NCBI RefSeq assembly: GCF_020171805.1
Contig: NZ_JAIVAF010000003.1
Location: forward strand, 930,001 to 994,000
Direction of reading: 5' to 3'
DNA from: Guptibacillus algicola
Lineage (GTDB): Bacteria; Bacillota; Bacilli; Bacillales; Guptibacillaceae
DNA length: 64,000 bases
The position numbers were made by a program, and so were the translations under genes. Within the stretch, counting starts at the first letter, position 1. Each line of letters opens with the position of its first letter. Below are positions 18,043-27,810 of the stretch, piece by piece. The notes under the pieces were generated by a model. That model saw nothing but the letters and a program-made list of their open reading frames with translations. It was not told the DNA's origin and made no database searches.

Positions 18043-19611
18043 ATGAAGAATTTTGAAGACTTTGATTTATCACCAGAAGTACGAAAAGCGGTTCTAGAAA
18101 TGGGTTTCAAGGAGGCTACTCCTATTCAGGAAAAGGCTCTTGAACCTATTTTAGAAGGTAGAGATATGATTGGCCAGGCTCAGACAGGAACTGGTAAAAC
18201 CGCTGCTTTCGGTATCCCACTCATTGAGAAAGTGTCAAAAAGAGGCGGACCAGAAGCAATCATCCTCACACCTACGAGAGAGCTTGCTATGCAAGTTGCT
18301 ATCGAGCTTCAGAAAATCTCTCGTCACAAAGGGTTGAATGTCCTTGCTGTTTACGGCGGGGAACCGATTTATCATCAGATTCGTGCCCTTAAGAAAGGCG
18401 TTAACATTGTGGTTGGTACGCCAGGGCGTATGCTCGATCACTTGAAGCGGAAAACACTTAGAACTGATCACGTTCATACAGCTATCCTCGATGAAGCTGA
18501 TGAAATGTTGGATATGGGGTTCATCGACGATATTGAGCTAATACTTAAGCAATTACCTGAAAATCGTCAGTCATTATTGTTTTCTGCTACGATTCCAGCA
18601 CCGATTCGTAAGCTTTCTGGAAAGTACTTGAAAGACCCATTGACAATCTCTGTGTCAAAAGGAGATGTAACGGCGGATACGGTCGAGCAAGTGTACTACA
18701 GAACATTTGATAGTGAGAAGTTTGATACCCTTTGTCGTGTTATTGAAAGCGAGCAAGTGCGCCTTGGAATCATTTTCACTAAAACAAAAAAAGGTGCTTC
18801 TCAGTTAACTGAATCTCTTAAAAAGCGTGGGTACCGAGCAGAAGAGCTGCATGGTGATCTTACACAGCAGCAGCGTACACGTGTCATGAAGCAGTTCAGA
18901 CGCTCACAGCTTAATTTCCTAGTCGCTACTGATATTGCAGCTCGAGGAATCGATGTTGCACATGTTACCCATGTCATCAACTACGATATCCCAGAAGATC
19001 CAGAGCGCTACGTGCACCGGATCGGACGTACTGGTCGCGCTGGGAACAAAGGTGTTGCGCTAACGTTAGTTACACCGAAAGATATGCGTTTCCTACAGTC
19101 GATCGAGTCGAAAATTAAGTTGAACCTTTCCGCTGAGCCGCTTCAGGATGAGTCAGTTGACCTCGAAAAAATTGTGAAATCTGTTGAAAAACAAATGAAA
19201 ACGCAAAAGCAAGAGTCTACAGCTAGTGAAATAGCAGATTTGCTTCTTTCTAAGTATGATGCACACAGCGTTGTTCAGTCACTTCTTGAGAACGCAATCG
19301 AAGAAAAACAAAACACTACTCCTTCTGAATATAATTTCGGTGAAACGGGTGGACAGAACGGTATGGTTCGCTTCTTCTTGAACGTTGGCCGGAACATTGA
19401 TCTGCATCCGAAAAAGCTACTTGAAGAACTTTCAAGTCTTGCAGGAATCGATTCAGCATCTGTTGGTCGCATCGATATCTTTGAGAAGTTCTCCTTCTTT
19501 GAAGTACCAGAAGACGTAGCACCGTTCGTATATGAAGCATTGCGTGCGGGTGGGGTCAGTGGTAAATCGATCCATCTCGAACCTGCTAAACCTCAAAAAA
19601 GCAGAGTATAA
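18043..19611 (+). CDS. DEAD-box RNA helicase with DbpA/CsdA-type RNA-binding domain
   Basis: 522 residues. Q motif near the start (PIQEKAL), motif I AQTGTGKT, PTRELAMQ, DEADEML, SAT, and VHRIGRTGRAG are all present. The last 75 residues form a DbpA/CsdA-type RNA-binding fold (MVRFFLNVGRNIDLHPKKLL). This places it with the DeaD/YxiN-like proteins involved in ribosome assembly or cold growth; I do not assign one symbol. ATG 18043 is chosen; a GTG at 18028 is in frame but its ribosome site would touch the start codon. B. subtilis has no helicase at this spot. Confidence 0.9.
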   Translation: MKNFEDFDLSPEVRKAVLEMGFKEATPIQEKALEPILEGRDMIGQAQTGTGKTAAFGIPLIEKVSKRGGPEAIILTPTRELAMQVAIELQKISRHKGLNVLAVYGGEPIYHQIRALKKGVNIVVGTPGRMLDHLKRKTLRTDHVHTAILDEADEMLDMGFIDDIELILKQLPENRQSLLFSATIPAPIRKLSGKYLKDPLTISVSKGDVTADTVEQVYYRTFDSEKFDTLCRVIESEQVRLGIIFTKTKKGASQLTESLKKRGYRAEELHGDLTQQQRTRVMKQFRRSQLNFLVATDIAARGIDVAHVTHVINYDIPEDPERYVHRIGRTGRAGNKGVALTLVTPKDMRFLQSIESKIKLNLSAEPLQDESVDLEKIVKSVEKQMKTQKQESTASEIADLLLSKYDAHSVVQSLLENAIEEKQNTTPSEYNFGETGGQNGMVRFFLNVGRNIDLHPKKLLEELSSLAGIDSASVGRIDIFEKFSFFEVPEDVAPFVYEALRAGGVSGKSIHLEPAKPQKSRV

Positions 19612-19618
19612 ACATCAC

Positions 19619-19657
19619 ACGATCAGCTCGATAGTAGATAGAGCTGATCGTTCTTTA
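19619..19657 (+). terminator. Terminator after the helicase gene
   Basis: 11-bp perfect stem (19619-19629 with 19641-19651) and TTCTTT tail. Confidence 0.8.
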
Positions 19658-19726
19658 TTAGTAATGACCTATGATAAGATGTGTTTGCCCGTTTCTTTAC
19701 TTGAATGTGCGTGAAATAAAAAAAGA

Positions 19727-19740
19727 CGAATAAATGTTCG
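19727..19740 (+). promoter_or_regulatory. SOS (LexA) box of recA
   Basis: CGAATAAATGTTCG matches the Gram-positive LexA/DinR box CGAACNNNNGTTCG with one mismatch. It ends 8 bases before the -35 of recA. Confidence 0.8.
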
Positions 19741-19748
19741 GTTTTCTA

Positions 19749-19777
19749 TTGGCAAATCGTCCAAAAAGAGATATGAT
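19749..19777 (+). promoter_or_regulatory. recA sigma-A promoter
   Basis: TTGGCA (19749-19754), exactly 17 bases, TATGAT (19772-19777). It is next to the SOS box at 19727-19740, the expected arrangement for damage induction. Confidence 0.75.
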
Positions 19778-19809
19778 AGTGATAGTTTAATAACGAGGAG
19801 GAATTTTTC

Positions 19810-20856
19810 GTGAGTGATCGCAAAGCTGCCTTAGATATGGCATTGAGACAAATAGAAAAACAATTCGGTAAAGGTTCCATTATGAAGCTTGGCGAACAGG
19901 CGGAGCAGCGTGTTTCTACTGTATCCAGTGGATCGCTTGCTCTTGATATTGCTCTTGGAGTGGGCGGATATCCAAGAGGTCGTATTATCGAAGTTTATGG
20001 TCCTGAATCTTCAGGTAAAACAACGGTTGCACTTCATGCGATCGCAGAAGTACAACGTGGTGGCGGACAGGCTGCATTTATTGATGCTGAGCACGCGCTT
20101 GACCCGGTATATGCAGAAAAACTAGGTGTTAATATAGATGAACTATTGCTTTCTCAGCCTGACACAGGTGAACAAGCACTTGAAATCGCTGAGGCACTTG
20201 TACGAAGTGGAGCAGTAGATATGGTTGTTGTTGACTCTGTAGCAGCTCTTGTTCCTAAAGCAGAGATCGAAGGCGAAATGGGTGACGCTCACGTTGGTCT
20301 TCAAGCGCGTTTGATGTCTCAAGCGCTTCGTAAGCTTTCAGGTGCAATCAGCAAGTCTAAGACAACGGCGATCTTTATCAACCAGATTCGTGAAAAAGTA
20401 GGCGTTATGTTCGGTAACCCTGAAACGACTCCTGGCGGAAGAGCGCTTAAGTTCTATTCTTCAGTGCGCCTTGAAGTTCGTCGTGCAGAAACACTTAAGC
20501 AAGGAAATGACATGGTCGGTAACAAGACGCGTATCAAAGTTGTAAAAAACAAAGTAGCTCCACCATTTAAACAAGCAGAAGTGGATATCATGTATGGTGA
20601 AGGTATTTCTATGCAAGGTGAAATTCTCGATATAGGATCTAATCTTGAAATCGTTCAGAAGAGCGGAGCATGGTTCTCGTTTGAAGGCGAACGCCTTGGT
20701 CAGGGACGAGAGAATGCAAAACAATTCTTGAAAGAAAATCCTGCCATTCAGGATGAAATTAATTCTCGTGTACGTGCACATCATAACTTAGATGCTGATA
20801 AGCAGGTAGACGAAACAGCTGCAGGAAAAGATTCTCTGCTTGAAGAGGATAAATAG
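19810..20856 (+). CDS. recA: RecA recombinase
   Basis: 348 residues. Strand-exchange ATPase and co-protease for LexA. Walker [10 protein letters not shown] near residue 66, Walker [11 protein letters not shown] near 140, and the L2 loop with [20 protein letters not shown] are visible; the acidic C-terminus is typical. GTG start preceded by GAGGAGG, matching the family start [11 protein letters not shown]. Controlled by the SOS box at 19727-19740. Confidence 0.98.
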   Translation: MSDRKAALDMALRQIEKQFGKGSIMKLGEQAEQRVSTVSSGSLALDIALGVGGYPRGRIIEVYGPESSGKTTVALHAIAEVQRGGGQAAFIDAEHALDPVYAEKLGVNIDELLLSQPDTGEQALEIAEALVRSGAVDMVVVDSVAALVPKAEIEGEMGDAHVGLQARLMSQALRKLSGAISKSKTTAIFINQIREKVGVMFGNPETTPGGRALKFYSSVRLEVRRAETLKQGNDMVGNKTRIKVVKNKVAPPFKQAEVDIMYGEGISMQGEILDIGSNLEIVQKSGAWFSFEGERLGQGRENAKQFLKENPAIQDEINSRVRAHHNLDADKQVDETAAGKDSLLEEDK

Positions 20857-20863
20857 AAAGCTT

Positions 20864-20890
20864 GAGCCGATCGTATTCGATCGGCTCTTT
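20864..20890 (+). terminator. recA terminator
   Basis: Perfect 10-bp stem (20864-20873 with 20878-20887), TATT loop, TTT tail. Confidence 0.82.
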
Positions 20891-21075
20891 ATTGTGATAA
20901 ACTTATTAGAATCCTCTCTCCACCTTTATGCTTATTAAAACTAGTAATCGATGTCTAGTAAATGGGGATTTTGTCAATACTAGGAATCACCTTATCTTTC
21001 TAAACAGCAGGAAAAGATAACGAAAAATTGAGGAACAAAGAGGGATTTGAAGCAATAGTGCCTTCTTTCACTCTC

Positions 21076-21104
21076 TTGACAACCTCAATGGTGAAAGCTA
21101 CAAT
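21076..21104 (+). promoter_or_regulatory. rny sigma-A promoter
   Basis: Consensus TTGACA (21076-21081), 17-base spacer, TACAAT (21099-21104). It leaves a leader of about 135 bases before rny. The rest of the 390-base recA-rny gap shows no gene. Confidence 0.75.
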
Positions 21105-21118
21105 ATTAAGTGTATAAT

Positions 21119-21141
21119 TATAATTTTCTAGCAAAATTATA
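21119..21141 (+). other. Leader hairpin of rny
   Basis: Perfect 9-bp AT-rich inverted repeat, TATAATTTT (21119-21127) and AAAATTATA (21133-21141), around CTAGC. No T tract follows, so it is more likely an RNA structure in the leader than a terminator; it could be a site for autoregulation by RNase Y, which is speculation. Confidence 0.45.
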
Positions 21142-21248
21142 ACTTTACTTTTAACAGATGAAATGTGCTGGATTGAAATCTTGCAAGTGGTACAAAGAAC
21201 TAACATGACAGCAAACCAACAAGTTAATAGCAGGAGGAGGTGAGTTCG

Positions 21249-22811
21249 ATGGATATAACAATCATCATCTCCACTGTGCTTGTCTCTGTAATCGTCGGAG
21301 CAGTTGTTGGATTTCTTGTTCGCAAAACGATTGCTGAAGCGAAGATCTCCAGTGCAGAATTAGAAGCGCAACGGATTATCAGAGAAGGTAAAAACGATGC
21401 GGAAGCTATGAAGAAGGAAGCTTTGCTTGAAGCGAAGGACGAGAATCATAATCTTCGTGTAGAAGCTGAGCGTGAAATTCGTGAACGCAGAAATGAGTTA
21501 CAAAAACAAGAGAATCGTTTGGTACAAAAAGAAGAGGTCCTTGATCGAAAAAGTGAGACTCTAGACAAAAAAGAGGATTCCCTCGAAAGAAGAGAGGACG
21601 CTCTCGCCAAAAAACAACGACATATTGAAGAGATGGAAAGCAAAGTGGAGGAGATGCTTCAAGAGCAGCAGCGTGAACTGCAGCGAATTTCCGGTTTAAC
21701 AAGGGAAGAAGCGAAGCAGATCATTATGCGTGAAAGTGAGCAGGAGCTTGAGCATGAACTTGCGCAGATGGTGAAAGAACGTGAGTATAATGCGAAAGAA
21801 GAAGCTGATAAGAAAGCAAGAGAAGTTCTATCCCTTGCGATTCAGCGCTGTGCAGCTGACCACGTAGCAGAAACAACGGTATCCGTTGTAAACCTGCCAA
21901 ATGATGAGATGAAGGGTCGAATCATTGGTCGTGAAGGCCGAAATATTCGAACTCTTGAAACGCTGACAGGGATCGATCTTATTATCGATGATACTCCGGA
22001 AGCAGTTATCCTTTCCGGTTTTGATCCGATTCGAAGAGAAATCGCAAGAAATGCTCTGGACAAACTCGTACAGGATGGTAGAATCCACCCAGCGCGGATT
22101 GAAGAAATGGTCGAGAAATCTCGCAGGGAAGTGGATGAATACATTCGAGAAGTCGGAGAGCAGTCCACGTTTGAAATTGGCGTACACGGGCTACACCCGG
22201 ACCTTATTAAAATTCTGGGTCGCTTGAAATTCCGTACAAGTTATGGACAGAACGTATTGAAGCATTCTATGGAAGTTGCATATTTAACTGGACTGATGGC
22301 AGCTGAACTAGGAGAAGACGTACAGCTCGCTAGACGTGCAGGTCTCCTACATGATTTAGGGAAAGCAATCGATCATGAAGTAGAAGGAAGTCACGTTGAA
22401 ATTGGCGTTGAGCTTGCAACGAAGTACAAAGAGCATCCGGTCGTAATCAATGCGATCGCTTCACACCACGGTGATACAGAAGCAACTTCGGTTATCTCTA
22501 CACTCGTGGCAGCAGCAGATGCACTTTCAGCAGCTCGTCCAGGTGCACGTCGTGAGACACTTGAGACGTACATCAGACGCCTTGAAAAGCTTGAAGAAAT
22601 TTCTGAGTCATTCGATGGTGTTGAGAAATCATTTGCTATTCAGGCTGGTCGTGAGATTCGAATCATGGTTAAGCCGGACATCGTAGATGACGTAACATCC
22701 TACCGACTCGCAAGAGAAATTACCAAAAAAATCGAAAATGAACTCGACTACCCAGGACACATTAAAGTCACGGTCATTCGTGAAACTAGGGCAGTAGAGT
22801 ATGCGAAATAA
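21249..22811 (+). CDS. rny: Ribonuclease Y
   Basis: Membrane-anchored endoribonuclease that starts mRNA decay. The 520-residue protein has one N-terminal membrane helix (residues 1-25), a long charged coiled coil (about 30-200), a KH domain ([15 protein letters not shown] near 220) and an HD domain ([10 protein letters not shown] near 363). ATG 21249 is preferred to GTG 21240 because AGGAGG at 21235-21240 gives an 8-base spacing only for the ATG. Located upstream of ymdB as in Bacillus. Confidence 0.97.
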   Translation: MDITIIISTVLVSVIVGAVVGFLVRKTIAEAKISSAELEAQRIIREGKNDAEAMKKEALLEAKDENHNLRVEAEREIRERRNELQKQENRLVQKEEVLDRKSETLDKKEDSLERREDALAKKQRHIEEMESKVEEMLQEQQRELQRISGLTREEAKQIIMRESEQELEHELAQMVKEREYNAKEEADKKAREVLSLAIQRCAADHVAETTVSVVNLPNDEMKGRIIGREGRNIRTLETLTGIDLIIDDTPEAVILSGFDPIRREIARNALDKLVQDGRIHPARIEEMVEKSRREVDEYIREVGEQSTFEIGVHGLHPDLIKILGRLKFRTSYGQNVLKHSMEVAYLTGLMAAELGEDVQLARRAGLLHDLGKAIDHEVEGSHVEIGVELATKYKEHPVVINAIASHHGDTEATSVISTLVAAADALSAARPGARRETLETYIRRLEKLEEISESFDGVEKSFAIQAGREIRIMVKPDIVDDVTSYRLAREITKKIENELDYPGHIKVTVIRETRAVEYAK

Positions 22812-22812
22812 T

Positions 22813-22840
22813 AAAGCGATGCCTCGTGCATCGCTTTATT
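22813..22840 (+). terminator. rny terminator
   Basis: 10-bp stem (22813-22822 with 22828-22837) followed by a short T-rich tail. ymdB may be reached by read-through. Confidence 0.7.
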
Positions 22841-22913
22841 TATTTCTATAAAGCTTAAAAAGCGACCAAGCATTTGATAAACTAAGTAAGAATAGACAGA
22901 TTGGAGTTGTATT

Positions 22914-23708
22914 ATGAAAATATTATTTGTTGGAGATGTTGTAGGTTCGCCGGGGCGAGATATGGTGTCTCATTATTTACCTCGTCTAAAAAGGAAGTAT
23001 AAACCAACGTTTACAATCGTAAACGGAGAGAACGCTGCAGGAGGTCGAGGCATTACTGAGAAGATCTATCGTAATTTCTTAGAGTCAGGTGCGCAAGTGA
23101 TCACCATGGGTAACCATACTTGGGATAATCGTGAGATCTTTGAATTCATCAATCGTGCACCAAAACTTGTGAGACCAGCAAACTTCCCTGAAGGTACACC
23201 GGGAAATGGGTCTACAATCGTGAATATAAATGGAACAGAAGTAGGAGTTATTAATTTACAGGGCAGAACATTCCTTCCTGCGATCGATGATCCTTTCAAA
23301 AAAGCAGATGAGCTTGTAGATGAAATGAGAAAGCGTACACCTGTCATCTTTGTAGATTTCCATGCTGAAACAACGAGTGAGAAACAAGCGATGGGTTGGT
23401 ACCTCGATGGTAGAGTCTCAGCCGTCGTCGGAACGCACACACACGTTCAAACAGCTGACGAACGTATTTTACCTCAAGGTACAGCCTACTTAACTGATGC
23501 TGGCATGACTGGACCATATGATGGCATTCTTGGTATGGAAAGAGAAGCTGTTATCAAAAAATTTCTGACAACGATGCCTGTTAGGTTTGAAGTCACGAAA
23601 GGTCGGGAACAACTTAGTGGGGTCTTTTTAACAGTTGACCCAAAAACTGGAACAGCTAAACACATCGAACGCATCGCAATCAATGAGGATCATCCATTCT
23701 ACGAATAG
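22914..23708 (+). CDS. ymdB: Metallophosphodiesterase YmdB
   Basis: 264 residues of the calcineurin-like YmdB family. Metal ligands are visible in FVGDVVGSPGR near residue 5, NGENAAGG near 40, GNHTWDN near 66, and VGTHTHVQTAD near 175. In B. subtilis YmdB hydrolyses 2-prime,3-prime-cyclic nucleotides in vitro and influences biofilm and motility decisions. It lies between rny and spoVS, the standard order. Confidence 0.95.
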   Translation: MKILFVGDVVGSPGRDMVSHYLPRLKRKYKPTFTIVNGENAAGGRGITEKIYRNFLESGAQVITMGNHTWDNREIFEFINRAPKLVRPANFPEGTPGNGSTIVNINGTEVGVINLQGRTFLPAIDDPFKKADELVDEMRKRTPVIFVDFHAETTSEKQAMGWYLDGRVSAVVGTHTHVQTADERILPQGTAYLTDAGMTGPYDGILGMEREAVIKKFLTTMPVRFEVTKGREQLSGVFLTVDPKTGTAKHIERIAINEDHPFYE

Positions 23709-23738
23709 GTTTGATGGCCTGAGAAATTAACGGAATCA

Positions 23739-23768
23739 GCAGGAATACAAGCTTATGGCAAGGAATAT
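23739..23768 (+). promoter_or_regulatory. Sigma-H promoter of spoVS
   Basis: GCAGGAATA (23739-23747) and AAGGAATAT (23760-23768), 12 bases apart, fit the sigma-H consensus RNAGGAWWW and RNNGAATWW at every fixed position. spoVS is a known sigma-H gene in B. subtilis. Confidence 0.7.
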
Positions 23769-23814
23769 AGTCTAGAGTGGCAATGGATGCTCAAATTAAG
23801 GAGGGGCTTTCAAA

Positions 23815-24075
23815 ATGGAAATCTTAAAAGTTTCAGCAAAATCCAATCCAAATTCTGTAGCTGGTGCACTCGCTGGCGTCCTGCGAGAGAGAGGTAACGC
23901 TGAAATTCAAGCAATTGGAGCAGGAGCGCTTAACCAAGCAGTGAAAGCTGTAGCAATTGCAAGAGGATTCGTAGCACCGAGCGGAGTTGATCTCATTTGT
24001 ATCCCTGCTTTTACCGACATTCAAATTGATGGCGAAGAACGTACGGCTATCAAGTTAATTGTTGAACCTCGATAA
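23815..24075 (+). CDS. spoVS: Stage V sporulation protein S
   Basis: 86-residue Alba-like protein, highly conserved (EILKVSAKSNPNSVAGALAG). Needed for progress past stage V, and it also affects septation in B. subtilis. RBS AAGGAGGGG before ATG. Preceded by a sigma-H promoter and followed by a strong terminator, so monocistronic. Confidence 0.97.
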   Translation: MEILKVSAKSNPNSVAGALAGVLRERGNAEIQAIGAGALNQAVKAVAIARGFVAPSGVDLICIPAFTDIQIDGEERTAIKLIVEPR

Positions 24076-24091
24076 GTGATTCCGTTAAGTT

Positions 24092-24124
24092 AACCTGTTT
24101 GTTTTTACAAACAGGTTTTTTTAT
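24092..24124 (+). terminator. spoVS terminator
   Basis: 11-bp stem (24092-24102 with 24107-24117), TTTT loop, long T tract. Confidence 0.88.
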
Positions 24125-24162
24125 ACGTTTTGAGAAATACATATAGCAATTGGAGGCTAACT

Positions 24163-25086
24163 ATGAAAATATATGATGCACATTGTGACGTACTAAGTAA
24201 GATGTGGAACGATCCTTCTTTGTCATTTCTAGATGGAGAAGATTTGCATACGAACTTAAAAAAAATGAGAAGTGCTGGAGCAAGCTTGCAGATGTTTGCG
24301 GTCTATATTCCTGAACGAGTTCCAGATTCTGCGAAATTTGATTGTGCTCTAGAAATGGTGGATATTTTTTATGATCGAGTTGTAAAACCATATGACGATG
24401 TTGTAGCGGTATATTCAAAAGAAGAAGCGGTCCGGTTACCTGCGGGCAAAATTGGAGCGATGCTTACCCTAGAAGGCTGCGATGCGATAGGTAGAGAGAT
24501 TACAAGGTTGAAGACGCTCATCAGGCTAGGTGTCCGTTCTGTAGGACTTACTTGGAATTATGGTAATGCTGCATGTGATGGAATACTTGAGTCAAGAGGG
24601 GGAGGGCTTTCTGACTTTGGAAAAGAGATTGTGCAAGTACATAATGAGAACGACGTGTGGACAGATGTATCACATTTGTCTGTCAAAGCATTCTGGGACG
24701 TAATCGAGCATGCTGATCATGTGATCGCCACACATTCCAATGTGAAGAAAATCTGTACGCATCCAAGAAACCTTGATGACGATCAGTTAAAAGCACTCAT
24801 CAAAAAAGATGCTGCCATTGGCGTAACATTTGTACCTAAGTTTCTTAGAAATGATCGAAAAGCAAGCATTTCAGATATTCTAGAACATATTGATTACATT
24901 GCTTCCCTTGGTGGAATTTCTAATATCGTCCTTGGCTCTGACTTCGACGGCATCGATCAGGTGCCTTCTGATTTAAGAAGTTATGAAGATTACCCAAAGT
25001 TGATAGAGGAATTAGAGCGTCGTTATTCGAATAAGGAAGTGGAAGGCTTTTTATGGAGGAACTTGCTAGAACGAATCCCTTCTTGA
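24163..25086 (+). CDS. Membrane-dipeptidase family protein (M19)
   Basis: 307-residue zinc dipeptidase-like TIM barrel without signal peptide, so cytoplasmic. Zinc ligands are visible in YDAHCDVL (HxD, residues 3-7), LEGCDA near 107 (bridging glutamate), the SNVKKICTHPRN region near 195 and LGSDFDGID near 262. The ATG at 24163 follows TGGAGG; the longer frame from 24130 has no ribosome site. B. subtilis lacks it at this place; in several other Bacillaceae such a gene is found before the korAB-like pair. Natural substrate unknown. Confidence 0.88.
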   Translation: MKIYDAHCDVLSKMWNDPSLSFLDGEDLHTNLKKMRSAGASLQMFAVYIPERVPDSAKFDCALEMVDIFYDRVVKPYDDVVAVYSKEEAVRLPAGKIGAMLTLEGCDAIGREITRLKTLIRLGVRSVGLTWNYGNAACDGILESRGGGLSDFGKEIVQVHNENDVWTDVSHLSVKAFWDVIEHADHVIATHSNVKKICTHPRNLDDDQLKALIKKDAAIGVTFVPKFLRNDRKASISDILEHIDYIASLGGISNIVLGSDFDGIDQVPSDLRSYEDYPKLIEELERRYSNKEVEGFLWRNLLERIPS

Positions 25087-25194
25087 GGAATAATTTAGCA
25101 ATTCGAGCACTAGGGAGCAGGGAATTACATTCCTATTTCGAACTAGTAATGTATGCAAGTGTTTCTCTCACTAGACTAGAAAGGGTGGGGCTTT

Positions 25195-26946
25195 ATGATC
25201 GAACAACTTTCATGGAAAGTTGGCGGACAGCAGGGGGAAGGAATAGACAGCACAGGAGAAATTTTTGCCATAGCACTTAATCGTATGGGGTATTATTTGT
25301 ACGGGTATCGTCACTTTTCTTCCCGTATCAAAGGTGGACATACGAATAATAAGATACGTGTTAGTACAAAAGAGGTGCGCGCTGTTTCAGATGACCTGGA
25401 CATGCTCATTGCGTTTGATCAAGAGACGATTGACGTAAATGGTCACGAACTGCACAGTGACGGGATTATTATTGCCGACGCAAAGTTTAAACCTGTAAAG
25501 CCAGAAGACTGCAAAGCAACTTTAGTCGCCGTTCCTTTTACTGAAATTGCAACAGAGCTCGGTACGTCGTTAATGAAGAATATGGTAGCGATTGGAGCTA
25601 CGAGTGCAGCCCTTGGTATCGATACTGAAACATATAAAGCCGTTGTTGATGAGATTTTTGGGCGAAAAGGCGAAAAAGTCGTTAATAGTAACATGGAAGC
25701 GATACAGCGTGGGGCTGATGCGTTCTTGGAAACAGCAGGCGGGAATCTTAAGGCACTTTCCTTGAAAAAAGCTGATGGGAAGAACCGTATGTTCATGATA
25801 GGAAACGACGCGATCGCACTTGGAGCAATTGCTGGTGGAGCAAGGTTGATGGCTGCATATCCAATCACACCTGCTTCTGAAATTATGGAATATTTGATTA
25901 AGAAATTGCCTGATTTCGGTGGGACAGTTATTCAAACTGAAGACGAAATTGCAGCAGCCACGATGGCGATTGGCTCTAACTATGCCGGTGTGCGTACCCT
26001 TACTGCATCTGCTGGACCTGGACTCTCTTTAATGATGGAATCCATCGGACTATCAGGAATCACTGAAACGCCACTCGTCATTATCGATACGCAGCGTGGT
26101 GGTCCAAGTACAGGGCTTCCTACGAAGCAAGAACAATCTGACCTCCTAGCGATGATCTATGGAACACATGGTGAAATACCAAAGATCGTCATAGCGCCGA
26201 GTACTGTAGAAGAAGCATTCTATGACTCAATCGAAGCGTTCAATCTCGCGGAAGAATACCAATGTCCGGTCATTTTACTTTCGGACCTTCAATTATCACT
26301 TGGAAAACAAACGGTAGAACCTCTTGATTATGAGAAAATCCAGATTCGGAGAGGGAAGTTATCCGATCAAGATATTGAAAAAAGAGAAGATAAGTCTTAT
26401 TTTAAGCGATTTGAAGTGACAGAAGATGGAGTCTCAACTCGCGTGATCCCAGGCACGAAAAATGGCATCTTTCATGTGACGGGTGTTGAGCATGATGAGA
26501 CGGGTAAACCATCAGAAGTACCCCAAAACAGGAAAGATCAGATGGAGAAACGTCTGAGGAAGGTGAGCGGGCTATCGTTTGATACTCCTGTCTATAAAAA
26601 TGATAAACATAATGAACCTGATGTCCTACTGGTTGGTTTCAACTCAACTAGAGGGTCCATCGAAGAGGTGATCCCTCGCTTAGAAGCGGATGGATACAAA
26701 GTGAATCACGCTCAGATCCGACTTGTGCATCCATTTCCAACCGATGAGCTTAAACCGATGCTAGATGCTGCCAAGAAGGTTGTGATCGTCGAACACAATG
26801 CAACAGGACAGCTTGCTAGTTTAGTGAAAATGAATGCAGGATATGCTGAAAAGATTGAAAGTCTCCTAAAATATGATGGCAATCCGTTCTTACCAGGTGA
26901 TATTCATCAACAATGCAAGGAGCTGTTAACCCATGGCAACGTTTAA
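25195..26946 (+). CDS. 2-oxoacid:acceptor oxidoreductase, fused gamma-alpha subunit
   Basis: 583 residues. Residues 1-190 are the gamma domain (GQQGEGIDSTGEIFA), and 195-583 the alpha pyrimidine domain (GNDAIALGAIAGGARLMAAYPITPASEIMEY is its hallmark region). With the beta subunit next door it would oxidise a 2-oxoacid (most often 2-oxoglutarate) to acyl-CoA with ferredoxin as acceptor. ATG is preceded by GGGTGGGG. It overlaps the beta gene by 14 bases. B. subtilis has no such pair here. Confidence 0.9.
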   Translation: MIEQLSWKVGGQQGEGIDSTGEIFAIALNRMGYYLYGYRHFSSRIKGGHTNNKIRVSTKEVRAVSDDLDMLIAFDQETIDVNGHELHSDGIIIADAKFKPVKPEDCKATLVAVPFTEIATELGTSLMKNMVAIGATSAALGIDTETYKAVVDEIFGRKGEKVVNSNMEAIQRGADAFLETAGGNLKALSLKKADGKNRMFMIGNDAIALGAIAGGARLMAAYPITPASEIMEYLIKKLPDFGGTVIQTEDEIAAATMAIGSNYAGVRTLTASAGPGLSLMMESIGLSGITETPLVIIDTQRGGPSTGLPTKQEQSDLLAMIYGTHGEIPKIVIAPSTVEEAFYDSIEAFNLAEEYQCPVILLSDLQLSLGKQTVEPLDYEKIQIRRGKLSDQDIEKREDKSYFKRFEVTEDGVSTRVIPGTKNGIFHVTGVEHDETGKPSEVPQNRKDQMEKRLRKVSGLSFDTPVYKNDKHNEPDVLLVGFNSTRGSIEEVIPRLEADGYKVNHAQIRLVHPFPTDELKPMLDAAKKVVIVEHNATGQLASLVKMNAGYAEKIESLLKYDGNPFLPGDIHQQCKELLTHGNV

Positions 26947-27799
26947 AGATTTCAGAAATCAGGTTAAGCCAAACTGGTGTCCAGGATGTGGAGACTTCTC
27001 CGTGCAGGCTGCTATACAACGTGCAGCTGCTAACGTCGGATTAGAACCAGATGATTTAGCTGTTGTTTCTGGTATAGGTTGTTCAGGTAGAATCAGTGGA
27101 TACATTAACGCATATGGATTTCATGGAATTCATGGGCGTTCCCTTCCGATCGCGCAAGGTGTTAAGATGGCAAACAGAGACCTTACGGTTATTGCATCAG
27201 GAGGAGATGGTGACGGGTTTGCAATCGGGATGGGTCATACCATTCATGCCATGCGTCGAAATATCGATATCACGTATATCGTTATGGATAACCAGATCTA
27301 TGGACTGACAAAAGGGCAGACGTCTCCGACTAGTGCTGAAGGGTTTAAAACGAAAAGTACTCCTTCTGGTTCCATCGAATCGTCACTATCGATCATGGAA
27401 CTGGCGCTCTCTAGTGGTTGTGGATTTGTAGCACAAAGTTTTTCTACAGATTTAAAAGATCTGGTTGCTCTTATTGAACAAGGGATCGAGCATAAAGGTT
27501 TCTCCTTGATCAATGTGTTTAGCCCGTGCGTGACTTTTAACAAAATCAACACGTATGATTGGTTTAAAGAAAACTTGATCAGCCTAAAGGATATCGAAAA
27601 CTATGATCCTACGAATCGAATGGTCGCTATGCAAACACTTATGGAGCATAATGGACTCGTAAAAGGCTTAATCTATCACAATCCAAATAAGCCGTCTTAT
27701 CAAGAGTCTGTGACTGGTTATAGTGAATCTCCTCTATCAAAGCAAAACCTCACGATATCAGAGGAGAAGTTTACGGAAATGATGTCAGAATTTATGTAG
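26933..27799 (+). CDS. 2-oxoacid:acceptor oxidoreductase, beta subunit
   Basis: 288 residues. Thiamine-pyrophosphate domain with NWCPGCGDFSV near residue 14, SGIGCSGRISGY, and GDGDGFAIGMGHTIH with the TPP/Mg GDGD motif near 84, followed by NQIYGLTKGQTSPTS. It carries no separate iron-sulfur domain; cysteines in CPGC and elsewhere would hold the cluster. Works with the gamma-alpha subunit encoded just before it. Confidence 0.92.
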   Translation: MATFKDFRNQVKPNWCPGCGDFSVQAAIQRAAANVGLEPDDLAVVSGIGCSGRISGYINAYGFHGIHGRSLPIAQGVKMANRDLTVIASGGDGDGFAIGMGHTIHAMRRNIDITYIVMDNQIYGLTKGQTSPTSAEGFKTKSTPSGSIESSLSIMELALSSGCGFVAQSFSTDLKDLVALIEQGIEHKGFSLINVFSPCVTFNKINTYDWFKENLISLKDIENYDPTNRMVAMQTLMEHNGLVKGLIYHNPNKPSYQESVTGYSESPLSKQNLTISEEKFTEMMSEFM

Positions 27800-27810
27800 C
27801 AATTTCTGTC

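Noticed and set aside
25053-25280. Open frame spanning the end of the dipeptidase and start of the oxidoreductase
   Set aside because: It is a shadow of two well-supported genes in other frames.
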